This document shows positions 48,055 through 56,734 of a stretch of DNA of 64,000 nt, one piece after another. The position numbers and the translations under genes were made by a program. A model generated the notes under the pieces. It had not been told where the DNA came from, did not search any database, and saw only the letters and a program-made list of their open reading frames with translations. Position 1 is the first letter of the stretch. Each line of letters begins with the position of its first letter. This DNA is from Pandoraea cepalis (GTDB lineage Bacteria; Pseudomonadota; Gammaproteobacteria; Burkholderiales; Burkholderiaceae), in NCBI RefSeq assembly GCF_902459665.1, contig NZ_CABPSL010000002.1:1-64000 (forward strand). The letters are read 5' to 3'.

Positions 48055-48087
48055 AAAAGCCCTGACTTGTCAGGGCTTTTTCTTTTT
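48055..48087 (+). terminator. Rho-independent terminator after tRNA-Cys
   Basis: The stem AGCCCTG/CAGGGCT (loop ACTTGT) is followed by TTTTCTTTTT. The rest of the gap to 48316 shows no gene; no tRNA-Leu is found. Confidence 0.9.
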
Positions 48088-48316
48088 CCGCCGTTGATAC
48101 GGCGCGTCCATGCAGATGCTGGTGCGCTGTCAAGTGCCGCTCGTTCATAGCGTTGCGCGGCTCACCCATGTCAGCATCATGGTCCGTTGAGAATTGCCGC
48201 ATTAATATTCTGAGAACGATCCCAGGCATCGGAAATCGATGAAAGACATGACCGTCCCGAAACTGTTTTGCGTGAGCGCATTTTTGACGAGCACGCATTG
48301 CCGATGCTGGAACGGG

Positions 48317-49078
48317 CTAGTGATGCAGGTGTTTGCATTGGCCAGACACGCACGGATTGCCCGCCAGCTTCGCAAGCGCTTGGGCATGGCGCAGCACCTC
48401 GCGAACCTCCAAAGGCCCACCGTGACCCATGTGGAACCGCTTGCCGCCGCTCTGCACCATCCGAATCAGTTCACGCGACACCGTGGCGGGATCATCTTCG
48501 AACGGCGGTCGAATGGCTCGCCCCTTTCGAGTCACGCCACCGATAAGGATGCCTGAGGCGATCAGGTCGCCAACCATCATGTCCTGGGACGACAACTCCA
48601 CGGCAATCGAGCCGGGCGTATGGCCGCCCGTATGCCGCACGATGCCATCAACCCCGAAGTCGAGCAGGTTCACCGTGTGGCCGTTGGTCATCATGATGTC
48701 CGGGACAAAGCCGTCGTATGGTTCATGCGGAACTGGCGTCTTGAGAAACAGCTTGCCGACCCAACTCGTCGTGCAATAGGTCATCGGCTCCTTGCGGCTG
48801 TAAAAATCCGCGTCATTCTGATGCGCCAGAATGGGCGCGCCCGACAATGCGCGCACACGTGCCGCGCTGCCGGCGTGATCGGTATGCGCATGCGTGACAA
48901 CGATCAACTTGATGTCGCGAAACGTCAGGCCGTGTTCGGCGAGCACCTTGCCGATCTTGAGCTCCGATCCGGGAATGCCGGTGTCAATGAGTACACAACC
49001 GGCCTCGCTGCGGATGAGATGGGCGTTGACCATACCGAAAGGCAAGATCGGAATGGTAATGATCTGGGTCTGAAACAT
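48317..49078 (-). CDS. Metallo-beta-lactamase fold hydrolase
   Basis: A 253-residue protein. The metal-binding motif HAHTDHAGS (residues about 62-70) is followed by a downstream GDLIASG aspartate and HTGGHTPGSIAVEL, the third and fourth metal ligands of this superfamily. N-terminal PFGMVNAHLIRSEAGCVLIDTGIPG is typical of glyoxalase II/quorum-quenching-type members; the substrate cannot be told. AAGGA precedes the ATG at 49076-49078. It ends a minus-strand cluster of four genes. Confidence 0.9.
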   Translation of the reverse strand: MFQTQIITIPILPFGMVNAHLIRSEAGCVLIDTGIPGSELKIGKVLAEHGLTFRDIKLIVVTHAHTDHAGSAARVRALSGAPILAHQNDADFYSRKEPMTYCTTSWVGKLFLKTPVPHEPYDGFVPDIMMTNGHTVNLLDFGVDGIVRHTGGHTPGSIAVELSSQDMMVGDLIASGILIGGVTRKGRAIRPPFEDDPATVSRELIRMVQSGGKRFHMGHGGPLEVREVLRHAQALAKLAGNPCVSGQCKHLHH

Positions 49079-49119
49079 GACGTAATCCTTGGATAGGCAA
49101 GTAGACGGTGGCATGCGGT

Positions 49120-50022
49120 TTATGGTGTCGTGGCGAAGTCTTCGTCATCGCTGCGATGCGGTGCGAAGCGTTGCGTGGTGCCCGCGATCATGTTGCGCTC
49201 GGCAGGAGGCGCTTCCGCAGGCTCGATCAGTGCGGGCGTTGCAGCTGCTAACGGCGTGGCAAAGTCCCGGATCAGGTCTGACAGGTCGCCCGGTGCTTCC
49301 AGGGGCGAGAGATGGCCGATGCCCGACAAAATATGCAAAGTGGCGTGCGGTATGCGCGTCATCAACTCCTGCCGCAACACGGCAGGGGGATCGACCTGAT
49401 CTTTTTCGCCTGAAATGACGAGTGTGGGAACGCGAATCAGTGCGGCTTGCGCGCTGATGTCTTCCTGGCTGGCGGCCAGCGGCCACGCCACTTTGGCTGC
49501 GGGCGCTCCGCGCAGGCTGTCCTGCACGACGGTTTCCAGATCGTCCGGCTGAAGCGGACTGGCGGCCAGCACGTGCCGGACGGTGGCCAGGATGCTTTCC
49601 CGGCTATCGTAGGCGCTGACCATGTCTTGCCTGACGGCAAGCGGCACGCGCATCGGCGATGGCGGCGATGGTGCTACCAGCACCAGTCCCGCCAATCCTG
49701 CCGGGTGGCGCGATGCCAGCAGTTGCGCGACTTTGCCCCCCATCGAATGCCCGACCAAGAGGTAATGGTCGAGGCCGAGGCTTTCGATCAGCCGTTGGGC
49801 ATCGTCGGCCAGCGTCGCGAGCGTATAACCGCTGGATGGTTTGTCCGACTGGCCCCAGCCGCGCTGATCGAGCGCGATGGTGCGAAAAGCGGGCCTGAGG
49901 CGCTGGGTGACATGCCGCCACGTGCGCGACGACCCGCCCCAGTAATGCAGGAACACGAGCACCGGAGCGGTTATCCCGAGATCCTCGACATGTAGTTGGA
50001 CGGTGTCCGAAAGGGTGTTCAT
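49120..50022 (-). CDS. Alpha/beta hydrolase
   Basis: A 300-residue protein with the alpha/beta-hydrolase fold. The oxyanion segment is FLHYWGGSSRTW, the nucleophile elbow GHSMGG (residue about 90), an acid in SGEKDQVDPP, and the histidine in GIGHLSPLEAP. A C-terminal A/P/E-rich tail of about 40 residues is unusual. Substrate unknown. AGGAG precedes the ATG at 50020-50022. It lies 41 bases after the MBL gene start in the same direction, so they may share a transcript. Confidence 0.9.
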   Translation of the reverse strand: MNTLSDTVQLHVEDLGITAPVLVFLHYWGGSSRTWRHVTQRLRPAFRTIALDQRGWGQSDKPSSGYTLATLADDAQRLIESLGLDHYLLVGHSMGGKVAQLLASRHPAGLAGLVLVAPSPPSPMRVPLAVRQDMVSAYDSRESILATVRHVLAASPLQPDDLETVVQDSLRGAPAAKVAWPLAASQEDISAQAALIRVPTLVISGEKDQVDPPAVLRQELMTRIPHATLHILSGIGHLSPLEAPGDLSDLIRDFATPLAAATPALIEPAEAPPAERNMIAGTTQRFAPHRSDDEDFATTP

Positions 50023-50074
50023 GAAACGGCTCCTGAAACAGGCTGGCAGTGAGGATATTGCGGCTGTGGTGATC

Positions 50075-50770
50075 TCAGGCGGCGGCCTGAAGGATGAAGT
50101 CAGCGACGACAACGGGATGCGACAACATCGGCACATGGCTGGAAGCAACACGCTTGACCGTTGCATTCATGCGCGCGGCCATGCGTTCCTGATCCACGCG
50201 CAGGATGGCCTGATCGTCTTCGCCAATCAGGTAGAAGGTGGGACGACTGCGCCATGCGGCCTGTGTCAGCGTGCCGCCGAGCGCCGCGCCGTTGATCGGG
50301 CCTTGCGTGGCATGGACGACTGTCTGCTCGGCGGGGGCGAGGTCCTGTGCGAACAGGGTGGCGACGCCTTTGGCGGTGAGCGACAGGAACCCTTGCGCGT
50401 CGGGCCTGATTTCGTCGTTGAGCGGGGCGGCTTCGAACTGGGCGAAGAGCGAGCCGGCTGATTCGCCCGCATCCGGCGCAAAGGCGTCGATGTACACGAG
50501 CCGTTTGACCTTGGGATCGTTGCCTGCCTGCCCGATCACCGCGCCCGCATAGCTGTGACCCACCAGAACCACATCGCCCTGCGCCAGCGCGATGGCACGG
50601 CCAACCGCCGCGACATCGGCCTCGAAACTGGTGAGCGGAAGCTGGACGGCAGTCACGGCCATGCCCTTGGCGGCCAGCAGAGGGATGATCTTGGCCCAGC
50701 TGGAGCCATCAGCCCAGGCGCCGTGAACGAGGATTACGTTAGAGATCGAGTTGGATACAGAGACAGTCAT
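50075..50770 (-). CDS. Alpha/beta hydrolase, EstC/salicylate-esterase-like
   Basis: A 231-residue protein. The start ISNVILVHGAWADGSSW gives the oxyanion hole, the nucleophile is in VGHSYAGAV (residue about 72), an aspartate lies in YLIGEDDQAI and the histidine in SSHVPMLSHP. This short form resembles methyl-salicylate esterase-like hydrolases. AAGGAG precedes the ATG at 50768-50770. It is separated by 52 bases from the next hydrolase. Confidence 0.88.
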   Translation of the reverse strand: MTVSVSNSISNVILVHGAWADGSSWAKIIPLLAAKGMAVTAVQLPLTSFEADVAAVGRAIALAQGDVVLVGHSYAGAVIGQAGNDPKVKRLVYIDAFAPDAGESAGSLFAQFEAAPLNDEIRPDAQGFLSLTAKGVATLFAQDLAPAEQTVVHATQGPINGAALGGTLTQAAWRSRPTFYLIGEDDQAILRVDQERMAARMNATVKRVASSHVPMLSHPVVVADFILQAAA

Positions 50771-50808
50771 CGTATTTCTCCTTGAATAAATGGTTTGGGG
50801 GAAGAGGC

Positions 50809-51468
50809 TTAGCCGTGCCAGTGTGAGCAGCGGATGACGGAGCAGAAATTCCCGCGATGGAAATGCGGCGCCTTGTCGGCGATCACATCTGCCTTGACGT
50901 TGCCGAATGTGGTGTCGGGCTTATGCTTGATGCCGTCGTAGAAGGCCTGGATGATGTCTTCCTTGAAGGCGGGGGTGCGTGGAAAGGCGGCGACCACGGC
51001 CTCACGGATGTCCTCGGGATAGCGGTCATAGGTCAGGCCCAGCACGTCCATCTCAACGCCTGCGGTGGTAAGGGCGATCACCGGATGCATGAATTCGGGT
51101 ACGCCCGGCGTGGTGTGCAGCGCAATGCCGGTCCACACCTTTTCAATGTCGGCGGGGTCGAGCTTGTAGCTTTGCAGGAAGTCGCGGGCGGCGTTCGCCC
51201 CATCCACTTCGAAGCGCAGGTCGGCGCTGCTGTGCGACGGCATCAGACCGACATCGTGGAACATCGTCGCCGCGTAAAGCAGCTCCGGATTGAAGGTCAG
51301 TCCGCGTTGCTGCCCGGCGAGGGCGCCGAAGAAATAGACCCGGCTCGAATGGTTGAACAGCAGCTCGGTCTCGGTATCGCGCACAAAATCGGTGATCGCC
51401 CGGGCCAAGGCGCTGTCGGGAATGGCAATGCCATTGATGGCCGGCGTTGCATGATGATGGTGGGTCAA
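50809..51468 (-). CDS. HD-domain phosphohydrolase-like protein
   Basis: A 219-residue protein. The HD pair is in AATMFHDVGLM (residue about 70), preceded by FNHSSRVYFFGALAG and followed by IEKVWTGIALHTTPGV, which supplies a further histidine. The layout is like cyanamide hydratase-type HD proteins. No ATG fits: the best start is TTG at 51466-51468 with GGAGA seven bases upstream, beginning LTHHHHAT, a natural run of histidines. Divergent from the AraC regulator. Confidence 0.83.
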   Translation of the reverse strand: MTHHHHATPAINGIAIPDSALARAITDFVRDTETELLFNHSSRVYFFGALAGQQRGLTFNPELLYAATMFHDVGLMPSHSSADLRFEVDGANAARDFLQSYKLDPADIEKVWTGIALHTTPGVPEFMHPVIALTTAGVEMDVLGLTYDRYPEDIREAVVAAFPRTPAFKEDIIQAFYDGIKHKPDTTFGNVKADVIADKAPHFHRGNFCSVIRCSHWHG

Positions 51469-51607
51469 GATGGTTCTCCGTAGGTAGCGAACTTGGCGGG
51501 TATCGGATGAATGCAGGGTTTGGCGGGTGCCCGATGAGGACCTTGCAGCCGGTTCAATCATCATCGCGACAATCCGGTTTGGCGGCAATCGCATTGGCCT
51601 GCGGAAA

Positions 51608-51635
51608 ACTGCCAAGCGTGAGTGATAAACTGCCA
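51608..51635 (+). promoter_or_regulatory. Candidate operator of the GlxA/AraC-type regulator
   Basis: Two direct repeats ACTGCCA (51608-51614 and 51629-51635) are 21 bases apart, two helical turns, in the divergent intergenic region. A second pair TTGGCGGG (51493-51500 and 51520-51527) lies on the HD-gene side. Paired direct half-sites are typical for AraC-family proteins. Confidence 0.45.
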
Positions 51636-51700
51636 GCGGCGTTTCGGGCGAATTGGCGTCCGAAAAACGGATCATTCTTGGCGCGAGGACACGGGTACCG

Positions 51701-52666
51701 ATGGCAAAGAGAGAAGTTGCGGTCGTCATATTCGACGGCGTTCAAGCGCTTGACGTAGCCGGCCCGCTTGATGTCTTCACGGCAGCCAATGGCTTCTTGC
51801 CGGAACAGGACCATTACCAATGCGTTCTGGTGGCAAGCAGCACCCAGCGCCTGCGCAGTTCCAACGGAATGTGGATGATGGCTGATCTGAGCTTCGATCA
51901 GGCAGACCGCGCTTTTGACACGGTGCTGGTGGCAGGCGGCCCGCACCTTCCCGCAAGTCCACCCGACGATGCCTTGTCGGCATGGCTGAGGCGATGGGGT
52001 GTCGCGGCCCAGCGATATGGCTCGATTTGCACGGGCGCTTTTGCGCTAGGCCATGCCGGACTGCTCGATGACCGAACCGTCACGACGCATTGGATTTGTT
52101 CGGAGCAGCTCGCAACGCAGTTCCCTGCAGCGCGGGTGGAGCATGACCGGATCTATTCTCGTGACGATCGCTTGGTGACCTCCGCCGGCGTGACGGCCGG
52201 CATTGACCTCAGCCTCTCTCTGGTGGGTGAAGATCACGGACCTGCGCTTTCTCTCGCATGCGCCAAGGCGCTCGTTGTTATCGCGCAGCGCCAGGGAGGC
52301 CAATCTCAGTTCAGCCCCCTGCTGATTTCGGCCCGTGACCCGGAAACCCCGCTGGGCAGGGTGCAAACCTACGTAATGGAACATATCCGCGAGGCGTTCC
52401 CGGTTGAGCGGCTCGCTGATATCGGCGGTGTAAGCCCGCGTAGTATTGCGCGGCTCTTCGTGAGTGAACTGAGCGTAACCCCGCATGAATTCGTGGAAGG
52501 GGTTCGCCTGGATCAAGCTCGCAAACTTCTGGAATCCACCGACGCGGCCCTCAAGACCATCGCTTTCGACTGTGGTTTTACCAGTCCCGACCATATGCGC
52601 AGCGCGTTTCAGCGGCGACTCAACGTCACGCCTCAGCAATATCGAGGAAGCTTCAAAACCGTGTAG
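51701..52666 (+). CDS. GlxA-family AraC-type transcription regulator
   Basis: A 321-residue protein. The N-terminal DJ-1/PfpI-like domain (VAVVIFDGVQALDVAGPLDVF, and the nucleophile-elbow-like ICTGAFALGHAGLL) is followed by an AraC helix-turn-helix pair (VERLADIGGVSPRSIARLF and KTIAFDCGFTSPDHMRSAFQRRLNVTPQQYR). It probably controls the divergent hydrolase/HD cluster. I chose ATG 51701 (GAGGA upstream); a start at 51653 is possible but less conserved-looking. Confidence 0.9.
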   Translation: MAKREVAVVIFDGVQALDVAGPLDVFTAANGFLPEQDHYQCVLVASSTQRLRSSNGMWMMADLSFDQADRAFDTVLVAGGPHLPASPPDDALSAWLRRWGVAAQRYGSICTGAFALGHAGLLDDRTVTTHWICSEQLATQFPAARVEHDRIYSRDDRLVTSAGVTAGIDLSLSLVGEDHGPALSLACAKALVVIAQRQGGQSQFSPLLISARDPETPLGRVQTYVMEHIREAFPVERLADIGGVSPRSIARLFVSELSVTPHEFVEGVRLDQARKLLESTDAALKTIAFDCGFTSPDHMRSAFQRRLNVTPQQYRGSFKTV

Positions 52667-52762
52667 AAGAATTTGCCTCGGTGAAGTTGGCCCTTCGTTG
52701 TTGAACGGCTCACTCGCCGGCAGTTTCGCGCAACACTCATGCCGCCGCGCCGAGGCGCGCGA

Positions 52763-53128
52763 CTACCTGAGCGCGTGGTGACCAAAGCGTTCAACGAGAA
52801 AATCAATGAACGCGCGTGCGCGTGCCGACTGATTCAGTTTGTTCGGGTAGTAGACGAACAAATCGGCATCCGGCGGAACGTGTTCGGGGAGTACCGCGCG
52901 CAGTCGCCCGCTCTCCACGAGATCCACCGGCCGATCCGTCACGTCCAATTGCACTTCCACGTGGGGGTGCCGCTTGGCGAATTCGGAAAGGAGCGGCGCA
53001 ATCACGGTGCGCCCGAACCCCATGGGCGCGTTGACGCGCAACAGGCCTCGCGGCACTGAACGGCTCGACGATACCGCATCCTCCATCTCTCGGATCTCGG
53101 CCAGGATGCGCGTCGCATGAACTTACGT
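52763..53128 (-). pseudogene. LysR-family regulator remnant
   Basis: The frame reads as parts of a LysR regulator: HATRILAEIREMEDAVSSS, the start of the ligand domain (LLRVNAPMGFGRTVIAPLLSEFAKRHPHVEVQL), then after VDLVESG it jumps directly to the C-terminal LRAVLPEHVPPDADLFVYYPN and FIDFLVERFG. The helix-turn-helix is missing and about 100 residues of the ligand domain are deleted in frame. The 5' end stops at an inverted repeat at 53129. Confidence 0.8.
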
Positions 53129-53200
53129 GGGGGGGGCGCAAGCGACGGGCGGGCGGTGCGGACCGACCAGCATCGGCCAGCAACGTCGCTTTGCCCCCCC
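53129..53200. repeat. Inverted repeat (17-18 bp arms) abutting the LysR remnant
   Basis: GGGGGGGCGCAAGCGACG and CGTCGCTTTGCCCCCCC are near-perfect complements separated by 36 bases. It may be the terminator of the MFS gene or the scar of a small mobile element that truncated the LysR gene. Confidence 0.5.
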
Positions 53201-53209
53201 GCCATTGCG

Positions 53210-54415
53210 TCAACCGATGGAGGGGCGTGCGGTGGCGCGTCGTGACAACAGCATCAGCACTGTCAGCACGCAAAAAATGGCGCCTGCGTAAAACGTCGCC
53301 ATGGCGCCGACCCGATCCCACAGCATGCCGGCAATGACGCTCGACCCGAGCGTGACGATGCCGCTCACCAGGTTGAAAACACCAAAGGCCGTCCCCCGCA
53401 ATTGGGCCGGCGCCGTCTGGGCGACCATCGTGGCAAGCAGCCCCTGGGTCATGCCCATATGCAATCCCCAAAGGGCGACACCGACGAGCAGTACCGTCCA
53501 ATGGTTGCCGTGCGCGAGCACGATGTCGGACGCGAACAACATCACAAGGCCCGCGATGAGCAATCGGGTGTGGCTCATCTGGTCGGCGAGCTTTCCGAAG
53601 GGATAGGCCGACAGCGCATAGACGGCGTTCATTGCCACCATCACCAGCGGCACCCATGCGACAGGCACGCCGCTGTCCATGGCCCGCAGCACCAGGAATG
53701 CTTCGCTGAATCGCGCCAGCGCAAATACGCCCCCCACGCCGACGACCCACCAATAGTCGCGTCCGAGGCGTTTTGCGTTCTCCCAGCGAATCGGGTTGAC
53801 CCGCTTGGCCCCGCGGTCGTGAGCGGGTTCTTCAATGCCCAGCGTGAGCAGCGCCACGGCGATCACGCCGGGGATCATGGCCAGCCAGAAGGCCAGCCGA
53901 AAGTTGTCCGATCCTGCGAGCATGATGACAACCGCCAGCAACGGCCCCAGGAACGCGCCCACCGTGTCCAGTGCCTGTCGCAAGCCGAACGCCGCGCCGC
54001 GCAGGTGGGGTGGCGTAACGTCGGCCACCAGCGCGTCGCGTGGGGCACCGCGTACACCCTTGCCAACACGATCGAGCACGCGCGCGGTCACGACAACCCC
54101 GATCGTGGGCGCGATGGCGAACAACGGTTTGCTGATCGCACCGAGACCGTATCCCAAGACCGCAAGCCACTTGCGATTACGCAAATAATCGCTGAGCGTT
54201 CCGGAAAACACTTTCACGATTGGGGCCGTGGCTTCGGCGATCCCTTCGATCAGGCCAATCGTCGTCGCGCTCGCGCCGAGACTTGCCATCAGAAACATCG
54301 GCAGGAGGCTGTGGATGATCTCGGATGAAATGTCCATGAACAGACTGACGAAACCGAGTATCCACACGCTTCGTGGGATCTGTTGCAGTACCTTCGTTCG
54401 CGGGTTGGCTGACAT
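53210..54415 (-). CDS. MFS transporter (12-helix exporter)
   Basis: A 401-residue inner-membrane protein with about 12 hydrophobic helices. The loop motif A region DRVGKGVRGAPRDALVAD after helix 4 and the duplicated helices are typical of drug/metabolite exporters of the MFS. Substrate unknown. I chose ATG 54413-54415 (MSANPRTKVLQQIP); upstream frame to 54736 is unsupported. Divergent from the M20 gene; the 319-base gap 54416-54734 shows no gene and only weak promoter-like strings. Confidence 0.88.
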   Translation of the reverse strand: MSANPRTKVLQQIPRSVWILGFVSLFMDISSEIIHSLLPMFLMASLGASATTIGLIEGIAEATAPIVKVFSGTLSDYLRNRKWLAVLGYGLGAISKPLFAIAPTIGVVVTARVLDRVGKGVRGAPRDALVADVTPPHLRGAAFGLRQALDTVGAFLGPLLAVVIMLAGSDNFRLAFWLAMIPGVIAVALLTLGIEEPAHDRGAKRVNPIRWENAKRLGRDYWWVVGVGGVFALARFSEAFLVLRAMDSGVPVAWVPLVMVAMNAVYALSAYPFGKLADQMSHTRLLIAGLVMLFASDIVLAHGNHWTVLLVGVALWGLHMGMTQGLLATMVAQTAPAQLRGTAFGVFNLVSGIVTLGSSVIAGMLWDRVGAMATFYAGAIFCVLTVLMLLSRRATARPSIG

Positions 54416-54734
54416 CGAACATTTCCGAGGGGCGGCGGAATCGAGTGGGGGGCTGGACCTGCCCTCCCACAGGGTAAACCACCTGCAGGTTAGCTGGCAG
54501 GCACGTTTTCGGCTATTACAATTGTTGGGATTGCCCTGCCGCCGGAGCGACTGCTGCTGTGCGTCGTCGCCCTGCCAAGGGGGGCAACCGCGGAACGACG
54601 TGTCCGAGCGTGCCGGCTGGAAAGCGCCCGAACTCTTCTCTACAATGAAAACCCGCACTCGAAGCCGAAACCGAACATCGGCTTGCGAGCCCGCCGGCTG
54701 CGCTGGCGAACGCCGGCAACCCAGGAAGGCAACC

Positions 54735-56003
54735 ATGTCGACACTGATCGAAACGATGACGGGCGCGATCGACGGCCTACTGCCGGAACTCGAGGCGATC
54801 TACAAGGACCTTCACCAGCATCCGGAACTGTCGATGCAGGAAGTCCGCACCGCACGGATCGTGGCGGACTACGTCGAGAAGCTCGGCTATGAAGTCGCGC
54901 GCAACGTGGGCGTGACCGGAGTGGTGGCCGTGCTGCGCAACGGCGCCGGGCCGACGGTGATGCTGCGTGCCGACATGGACGCGTTGCCGATGGCCGAAGC
55001 CACCGGACTGCCCTATGCCAGCACGGTGAGCGCGAAGGATGAAGACGGCGTCGAGGTCGGTGTCGCACACTCGTGCGGTCACGATATGCACGTGACCTGG
55101 CTGATGGGCGTCGCGCGACTGATGGCCGAACATCGCGACGCCTGGCACGGCACCCTGATGGCCGTTTTCCAGCCCGGAGAAGAAGTCGCCCGCGGCGCGC
55201 GCAGCATGATGGACGATGGGATGACGCAGCGCTTTCCGAAGCCCGACGTGATTCTCGGCCAGCACGTGATGGTCGGCGCGGCGGGCACGGTGGGCTATCG
55301 AAGCGGCACGATTCTCTCCGCCGGCGACAGCCTCAAGGTCAAGCTGTTCGGCCGTGGCTCGCATGGGTCGCAGCCCCAGACGTCGATCGATCCGGTCATC
55401 ATGGCGGCGTCCACGACGCTGCGCCTGCAGACGATCGTGTCGCGCGAAATTTCGCCACGCGACAGTGCGGTGTTGACCGTCGGCGCCCTGCAGGCGGGAA
55501 CGAAAGAAAACATCATCCCCGACGACGCCACGCTCAAGCTCAATGTGCGCACATTCGACGAAGATGTGCGCGAGTACATGCTCGGTGCGATCCGTCGTAT
55601 CTGCTGTGCGGAGTGCGCCGCCTCGAACGCCCCGCACGATCCGGAGTTCACAACGCTGTCGAGCTACCCGCTTACGGTCAACGATGCCGCGACCCACGCG
55701 CGCCTGCTTGCCGCCTTCGAAGCCCATTTCGGCGAGCGCGTTTATGAAACGCAGCCCGCAGCGGCCAGCGAGGACTTCAGCGTGTTCGGCCGTGAATGGA
55801 AGGTGCCGTATGCCTTCTGGTTCGTCGGCGGCACCGATCCCGAGGTGTTCCGGCGCGCCGTGGCGGCGAAGCGGATCAACGAGATTCCGAGCAATCATTC
55901 GCCGAAATTCGCACCAGTGATCGAGCCAACGCTGCGCACCGGGTTGGAGGCCATGCTGTGCGCCGCCGGCGTGTGGCTCGCCCAACACGACGCAGCGGCA
56001 TGA
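54735..56003 (+). CDS. M20 family amidohydrolase (hippurate/peptide hydrolase type)
   Basis: A 422-residue metal-dependent hydrolase. Motifs in order: IYKDLHQHPELSMQE, LRADMDALPM, the metal-binding AHSCGHDMHVTWLMG (residue about 118), FQPGEEVARGARSM and GRGSHGSQPQTSIDPV, then NHSPKFAP at the C-terminus. It is close to N-acyl-amino-acid and hippurate hydrolases. ATG 54735 follows AGGAAGG. It ends in an ATGA overlap with the next gene, so the pair is an operon. Confidence 0.92.
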   Translation: MSTLIETMTGAIDGLLPELEAIYKDLHQHPELSMQEVRTARIVADYVEKLGYEVARNVGVTGVVAVLRNGAGPTVMLRADMDALPMAEATGLPYASTVSAKDEDGVEVGVAHSCGHDMHVTWLMGVARLMAEHRDAWHGTLMAVFQPGEEVARGARSMMDDGMTQRFPKPDVILGQHVMVGAAGTVGYRSGTILSAGDSLKVKLFGRGSHGSQPQTSIDPVIMAASTTLRLQTIVSREISPRDSAVLTVGALQAGTKENIIPDDATLKLNVRTFDEDVREYMLGAIRRICCAECAASNAPHDPEFTTLSSYPLTVNDAATHARLLAAFEAHFGERVYETQPAAASEDFSVFGREWKVPYAFWFVGGTDPEVFRRAVAAKRINEIPSNHSPKFAPVIEPTLRTGLEAMLCAAGVWLAQHDAAA

Positions 56004-56644
56004 ATTCCCACACGGTCTATCTCGTTCTCGACCTGATCGGCACCTTCGCCTTCGCGCTCAGCGGCGCGGTCGCGGCGCGTCAACGGCGACTCGACCTCTT
56101 CGGCATTGCGGCGGTTTCGTTCATGGTGGCTTGCGGCGGCGGCATCATCCGCGATGTCTGTATCGGCGCGATTCCGCCCACCGGACTCTCGAACTGGCGC
56201 TATCTAGCGGTGTCGTTGCTGGCATCCGTCGTGGTAATTGCCGCCTACGCGCCGGTTCGCCGGATGCACCAGCCAGTGCTCTTCTTCGACGCGATCGGGC
56301 TCGGCCTGTTTGCGGTCTCGGGCGCGCAGAAGGCACTGGCCTTCACTCACAGCGCCGAACTGGCGATTCTGCTGGGGATCGTGAGCGCGGTCGGTGGCGG
56401 CGTCATGCGCGACGTGCTGCTATCGCGCGTGCCATCCATTCTGGACCGGGAAATTTATGCCTCGGCGGCGCTTGTCGGCGCGGGCGTGCAAGTCGGTTTC
56501 TTCTATGCGGGATGGACGGACTGGTGGACGCCGTGGTTTGCCACGTTTGCCTGCGTCGCACTGCGTCTCGCGTCACTTCGTTTCGGCTGGGGGCTGCCGG
56601 TATTCGGCAAGCCGCGCGTGATCGACGGCCCCGACGGAAAGTAG
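56000..56644 (+). CDS. TRIC/UPF0126 family membrane protein
   Basis: A 214-residue protein with about seven hydrophobic helices. Two internal repeats carry the family glycine motifs: ALSGAVAARQRRLDLFGIAAVSFMVACGGGIIRDV and AVSGAQKALAF...GIVSAVGGGVMRDVLLSRVP. Members are trimeric cation channels or glycine-related transporters. Its start overlaps the M20 stop, so the two may handle the same substrate; that is inference. Confidence 0.9.
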   Translation: MNSHTVYLVLDLIGTFAFALSGAVAARQRRLDLFGIAAVSFMVACGGGIIRDVCIGAIPPTGLSNWRYLAVSLLASVVVIAAYAPVRRMHQPVLFFDAIGLGLFAVSGAQKALAFTHSAELAILLGIVSAVGGGVMRDVLLSRVPSILDREIYASAALVGAGVQVGFFYAGWTDWWTPWFATFACVALRLASLRFGWGLPVFGKPRVIDGPDGK

Positions 56645-56734
56645 CGGGGCTACCGGCAGGCAGGACCGCGAAACACAACCGGCCGTCGAACGTCGACTGT
56701 CAAAGGCGCCGTGCCCGCGTGCCGGGCTGCGGCA

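Noticed and set aside
47399-48097. Open frame of 232 codons over the ICE end and tRNA-Cys
   Set aside because: It crosses the attachment site, a terminator and a tRNA gene, and has no ribosome site.
48090-48316. tRNA-Leu expected after tRNA-Cys in this gene cluster
   Set aside because: No cloverleaf or tRNA-like acceptor sequence can be found in the gap.
54228-54734. N-terminal extension of the M20 amidohydrolase frame
   Set aside because: The family start is at 54735 with a ribosome site; upstream codons overlap the divergent MFS gene and look random.
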